A DNA stretch of 8,291 nt from Planctomycetota bacterium (GTDB lineage Bacteria; Planctomycetota; PLA2; JAEUHO01): contig JARGNS010000066.1 of assembly GCA_029213105.1 (NCBI GenBank), positions 3,401 to 11,691 of the forward strand, read 5' to 3'. The number at the start of each line of letters is the position of its first letter. Position 1 is the first letter of the stretch. Under the pieces are notes generated by a model. That model had not been told where the DNA came from and did not search any database. It saw only the letters and a program-made list of their open reading frames with translations. Both the position numbers and the translations under genes were made by a program. Shown here in pieces: positions 5,747-8,291 of this stretch.

Positions 5747-6589
5747 CTACGGGACGATCTGGGTGACCTGGCCGGTGGTCAGGTTGATCTCCCACTGGGT
5801 GTTCGCCGCGCTGTTCAGGCTGACATCCGCGACGGCCGTATTCGTGCCATCGGTGGTGATGGTGCCGACCAGCTCGTCGCTCACCTGGGTCACGCGGGTG
5901 TTGAAGACGGCGTTGGGGAACATGCCGGTGAGGCTGTTCATGGGCACGTTGCTCCACGTGGTCTGCGCCGCGCAGTCCCCCTCGCTGACCAAGATGTTGC
6001 CGGAGGACAGGGTCGGCTGCGCACTCTGGAAGGTCGCGCGTGTCGAGCCGCTGACGTTGGGCGTGCCCGGCATGTCCTCGATGACCATGATGAACTGCGT
6101 GCCATCGGGAATGGCAGCGAGGAGCACGGGCAGGCCGGCGATGCCGGTGGTGAACAGCGGCATGAGCTGCTGGGGCGTGAACGGGACACTCGGCGTGCCC
6201 CCCGCATCCTCGAAGGCGAAGCTGCCGGTGGCCTCGGGCCCGTTCTGGCCGTCGGCGTCGAGCTCCCACGGGATGACCAGCCCCGGCACGTTCTGGATCT
6301 GGCCGCTGAGGACCGTGAAGCCCGCGCCCTCCGCCTGGCCCGACGTGACGCTCTGGAACAGGGCGATGACCGCCTGGATCTGCTCCACCGTCGTCTGGCC
6401 GCCGCAGGCGCTGAGCAGATCCGACGTGAGCTGCGTGGGGTCCACGACGGGCGGGGGCGTCGGACCGGGATCCGAGACAGGCGCGGGCCCGCCACCACCC
6501 CCACCGCAGCCAGCCAGGCCGAGCACGAGGGCCACCGCGACCAGCGCGACGACGGACAGGGAAGGGACGTGCGAGCGGGAGCGAAGCAT
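5747..6589 (-). CDS. Secreted lipoprotein of unknown function
   Basis: This is a 280-residue protein with a clear lipoprotein signal: basic MLRSRSH start, hydrophobic core at about 11-26, and lipobox L-A-G-C with Cys28 as the lipidation site. It is followed by a glycine run and a Pro-rich linker (about 29-50). The mature part is rich in T, S, Q, N and V, in contrast to the A/R-rich neighbours, as expected for an exported beta-rich domain. Two further cysteines (C62, C206) could form a disulfide. A DADG at 111-114 resembles part of a calcium loop but is not a full motif. Residue 29 is Gly, not Asp, so the bacterial inner-membrane retention signal known from Enterobacteria is absent. I recognise no domain. 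It lies directly upstream of the exporter genes and could be a partner or substrate, but the 134-base gap weakens that inference. Confidence 0.85.
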   Translation of the reverse strand: MLRSRSHVPSLSVVALVAVALVLGLAGCGGGGGGPAPVSDPGPTPPPVVDPTQLTSDLLSACGGQTTVEQIQAVIALFQSVTSGQAEGAGFTVLSGQIQNVPGLVIPWELDADGQNGPEATGSFAFEDAGGTPSVPFTPQQLMPLFTTGIAGLPVLLAAIPDGTQFIMVIEDMPGTPNVSGSTRATFQSAQPTLSSGNILVSEGDCAAQTTWSNVPMNSLTGMFPNAVFNTRVTQVSDELVGTITTDGTNTAVADVSLNSAANTQWEINLTTGQVTQIVP

Positions 6590-6672
6590 GGGGGGACTCT
6601 CCTGGACCGTGGCGCCTGTCATCCTGCAAGCCGCGGGCCGCGGTCAGGGCCGAAAAAATGGGGCACGGAGGG
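6590..6672. other. Intergenic gap between BatA-like gene and lipoprotein gene
   Basis: This 83-base gap carries a T-run on the minus strand (A6653-A6658 on the plus strand) just after the BatA-like stop, but I see no stable GC hairpin directly before it. It also holds the perfect inverted sequence CCGCGGGCCGCGG (6631-6643), which can form a 5-bp stem with a three-base loop. No convincing sigma-70 promoter is visible. The lipoprotein ribosome binding site is at its left end. Whether the lipoprotein is co-transcribed with the BatA-like gene cannot be decided from sequence. Confidence 0.4.
6599..6603 (-). promoter_or_regulatory. Ribosome binding site deciding the lipoprotein start
   Basis: The minus strand reads AGGAG here, nine bases before the ATG at 6587-6589. 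An in-frame ATG further upstream (6620-6622) has only a purine patch directly touching it. The downstream start is therefore preferred, and it also gives a normal short lipoprotein signal peptide. Confidence 0.7.
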
Positions 6673-8271
6673 TCAGGCCTCGGACGGCGCCGTGCGGACG
6701 TGCGGATTCGCCCGGAGGGCCCGGCGGCGTGCGAAGCGCCGGCGCAAGCGGGGCAGGGACCAGAGCAGCGCGAGGCACAGCAGCGCGCCCAGCACGAGCG
6801 GCGGGCGCAGGGAGCGCACGCGGCCGGGGCGGGCCGGGGGCAACGCCGCGAGCCGCGCGGGGTCGAGAGGCACCCGGGCCGTCCCCACCCGCGAGGAGGC
6901 CGCATCCAGGAGCCCCGTCGCGCGGTGGCCCCCCCCCACCGTGGCATCCCCCGCCTCGCCCGCGAGGTTCTCGACCAGCATCGGCCAGAAGGGCGTGTCC
7001 ACCGGGCGCGGCACGCCCCGCATGGGATCGGGCGCGAGGCGCACCCACAGCCCATGACGCAGCAGCACGGGCCACACGCGCTCCCCGGCGACCCGCGCGA
7101 GCAGGATGTGCTCCCCGGTGCGCACCGCGTCCGCGCCCGGGCCGTAGGCCCAGCCCGTGCCGACCGTACCCAGGTCCGCCACGAGCCGACCGGGGACGCG
7201 CCGATCGACGCCGGCCGGAGCCGTGCGCACGCTCTCGCCCTCGGCGGTGGGCTGCAGCAGCAGCCGCACGGGCCCGCCTCGCGCGGCACCGGCCGTCGCG
7301 AGGAATGAGAGGGCCGGCCAGTCGGAGTCCACGTACCCCGCCTGGCCCAGGGCTGCCGTGAGCGCATGGCGGATGCGCGCCGTCAGGGGCGCGGGCAGCG
7401 CCCGGTCGACCCAGACCCCGAGCGGCCCGTGGGTCAGCTCGATGTCGTCGTCGTACGCGAGGTCATCGTCCCACAGCTCCCCGTCGGTGCGCTCCAGCCG
7501 CACACGCAGGTCCGCGCCCTCCAGGGCGCCCAGCGGAATGCGCACGGAGGCGTACGCATCCGCGGCAAGCGAGAAGGCGGCCTGACCGCCCGCGAGGACC
7601 AGCACCCGCGGCGAGACCACCACCCGGCCGCTGACGGGAGCCGGGCCCTGGTGCAACAGCGTGAGGAAGAGCTCGGACACGCCCGCGTCCTCATGAACGG
7701 CCGCGGCCACGATGCCGGTGTTGTTCGCACGCGCCGCGCCCAGGGTGACCCAGGTGGCCGCGAGGGTGTCGACGGGGCCACGGCGGTCCGAGATCACGAT
7801 ACGGCGTGACGCGGCCCCGGCCTGCACCGAGGCGAGCAATGCGTCGTCCGTGGGCCGCCGCAGGTAGAACCCGTCGCCGGGATGGGCCGGCAGCCACGTG
7901 ACGTCGACCTCGGTGTCGTCGCCGCTCGCGGCGCGCACCTCAGCCAGGGTCGCCTCCACGGCGCGCAGGTACTCCATCCGCGACGCACCGCCGCCGCCGG
8001 AGACGACGACGCGCACGATCGTGCGGGGCGCGGCGCGTGCGAGCACGGGCTCCGCCGCGGCCACGGCGATCAACGCCGCTGCGGCCAGGGCCAGCAGGAG
8101 CTCGGCATCGAACAGTCGTCCCCGCGGCAGCGCCCGGGCCTCCGCCTCGTCGAGCAGGAACATCAAGGACGGCAGCTCGACGTCCGGCGGTCGCCGCAGC
8201 CGCTTCTGAAGCCACCAGATGAGGGGCAGGGCCACCAGTCCGAGCAACGCCCAGGGGGTCGTGAGCGTCAT
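6673..8271 (-). CDS. BatA-like membrane protein (N-terminal aerotolerance-type domain, degenerate VWA-like region)
   Basis: This is a 532-residue membrane protein. Residues 1-78 match the BatA N-terminal pattern: a first helix at about 5-22 (PWALLGLVALPLIWWL), an LPSLMFLLDE segment near 33-42, then a second helix at about 57-77. Residues 83-180 occupy the place of a VWA domain, but the expected DxSxS metal site is replaced by SGGGGAS at 91-97. Residues 181-280 look like a beta-rich periplasmic domain. A third helix lies at about 489-506, followed by a basic cytoplasmic tail. BatA-type proteins usually sit in moxR-DUF58-Bat operons and are linked to envelope stress or aerotolerance, though their biochemical role is poorly defined. 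The start is an ATG with GAGG (8282-8285) ten bases upstream and an immediate BatA motif. The gene is intact. The family call is firm for the N-terminus, while the function is inferred. Confidence 0.85.
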   Translation of the reverse strand: MTLTTPWALLGLVALPLIWWLQKRLRRPPDVELPSLMFLLDEAEARALPRGRLFDAELLLALAAAALIAVAAAEPVLARAAPRTIVRVVVSGGGGASRMEYLRAVEATLAEVRAASGDDTEVDVTWLPAHPGDGFYLRRPTDDALLASVQAGAASRRIVISDRRGPVDTLAATWVTLGAARANNTGIVAAAVHEDAGVSELFLTLLHQGPAPVSGRVVVSPRVLVLAGGQAAFSLAADAYASVRIPLGALEGADLRVRLERTDGELWDDDLAYDDDIELTHGPLGVWVDRALPAPLTARIRHALTAALGQAGYVDSDWPALSFLATAGAARGGPVRLLLQPTAEGESVRTAPAGVDRRVPGRLVADLGTVGTGWAYGPGADAVRTGEHILLARVAGERVWPVLLRHGLWVRLAPDPMRGVPRPVDTPFWPMLVENLAGEAGDATVGGGHRATGLLDAASSRVGTARVPLDPARLAALPPARPGRVRSLRPPLVLGALLCLALLWSLPRLRRRFARRRALRANPHVRTAPSEA

Positions 8272-8273
8272 GG

Positions 8274-8291
8274 CTACGGCACCTCGAGCAC
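8274..8291 (-). CDS. C-terminal tail of an upstream gene (partial, possibly a DUF58 protein)
   Basis: Only the last five codons and a TAG stop (8274-8276) are inside the window, reading V-L-E-V-P-stop. The stop lies two bases before the ATG of the BatA-like gene, which suggests that the two are co-transcribed and translationally coupled. In many bacteria a DUF58 (VWA-like) gene lies directly upstream of BatA-type genes in moxR operons. The identification as DUF58 therefore rests on gene order alone and cannot be confirmed from five residues. The frame could also be a chance reading. Confidence 0.35.
   Translation of the reverse strand: MLEVP

Noticed and set aside
6590..6622. Upstream ATG for the lipoprotein at 6622
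   Set aside because: It would add eleven residues before the basic signal-peptide start and has no properly spaced Shine-Dalgarno, whereas the ATG at 6589 does.
6653..6658. T-run on the minus strand after the BatA-like gene, considered as a terminator tail
   Set aside because: No stable GC stem lies directly before it. The preceding bases are mostly pyrimidines and cannot pair well.
5679..7361. Long open frame on the plus strand (about 560 codons) opposite the lipoprotein and BatA-like genes
   Set aside because: It spans two genes and an intergenic gap on the other strand. Its second half is low-complexity Arg/Pro/Ala/Gly, a frame artefact of high GC.
5622..7367. Alternative minus-strand frame of 581 codons
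   Set aside because: It crosses the end of the BatA-like gene and all of the lipoprotein gene in another frame. Its sequence is Arg/Pro/His-rich and lacks motifs, while the alternative frame has a perfect lipobox.

Overview
The window is very GC-rich DNA from a Gram-negative bacterium. Two lines of evidence point to an outer membrane: a lipobox lipoprotein, and a FtsX/MacB-type ABC exporter made of two permeases plus a separate ATPase. The BatA-type N-terminal domain, the small signal-peptide proteins with Sm-like beta segments and the GC content fit high-GC Planctomycetota, or less likely Myxococcota. This taxonomic guess rests on style and composition, not on a marker gene. Every gene I can support lies on the minus strand, so transcription runs from high to low coordinates. 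The long plus-strand open frames are antisense shadows. I see no RNA genes, insertion sequences, CRISPR arrays or attachment sites.

In transcription order, the right edge holds the last codons of an unseen gene, which ends two bases before a BatA-like membrane protein (6673-8271). After an 83-base gap comes a secreted lipoprotein of unknown function (5747-6589). A 134-base gap with several GC-rich hairpins follows and is the best candidate for a transcription boundary. Next is a compact exporter operon: permease A (4347-5612), permease B (3068-4354, overlapping A by 8 bases) and the ATPase (2331-3071, overlapping B by 4 bases as ATGA).

An 86-base gap then leads to a second compact group: a signal-peptide protein with an Sm-like segment and a four-helix membrane region (1438-2244), a membrane-anchored coiled-coil protein (929-1408), a CvpA-family membrane protein (276-929, sharing one base with the previous stop) and the start of another membrane-anchored protein that runs off the left edge (1-221).

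All nine substantial genes encode membrane, exported or membrane-associated proteins, so the region reads as an envelope locus. The exporter is the only part whose mechanism is clear: it probably uses ATP hydrolysis in the cytoplasm to drive extraction or export of a lipoprotein, peptide or small molecule at the periplasmic face of the inner membrane. The substrate is unknown, and no HlyD/MacA-type adaptor or TolC-type outer-membrane channel is present. The least explained parts are the 1-2244 cluster, which surrounds the CvpA-family gene with proteins I cannot name, and the BatA-like protein, whose VWA-like region lacks the metal-binding motif.
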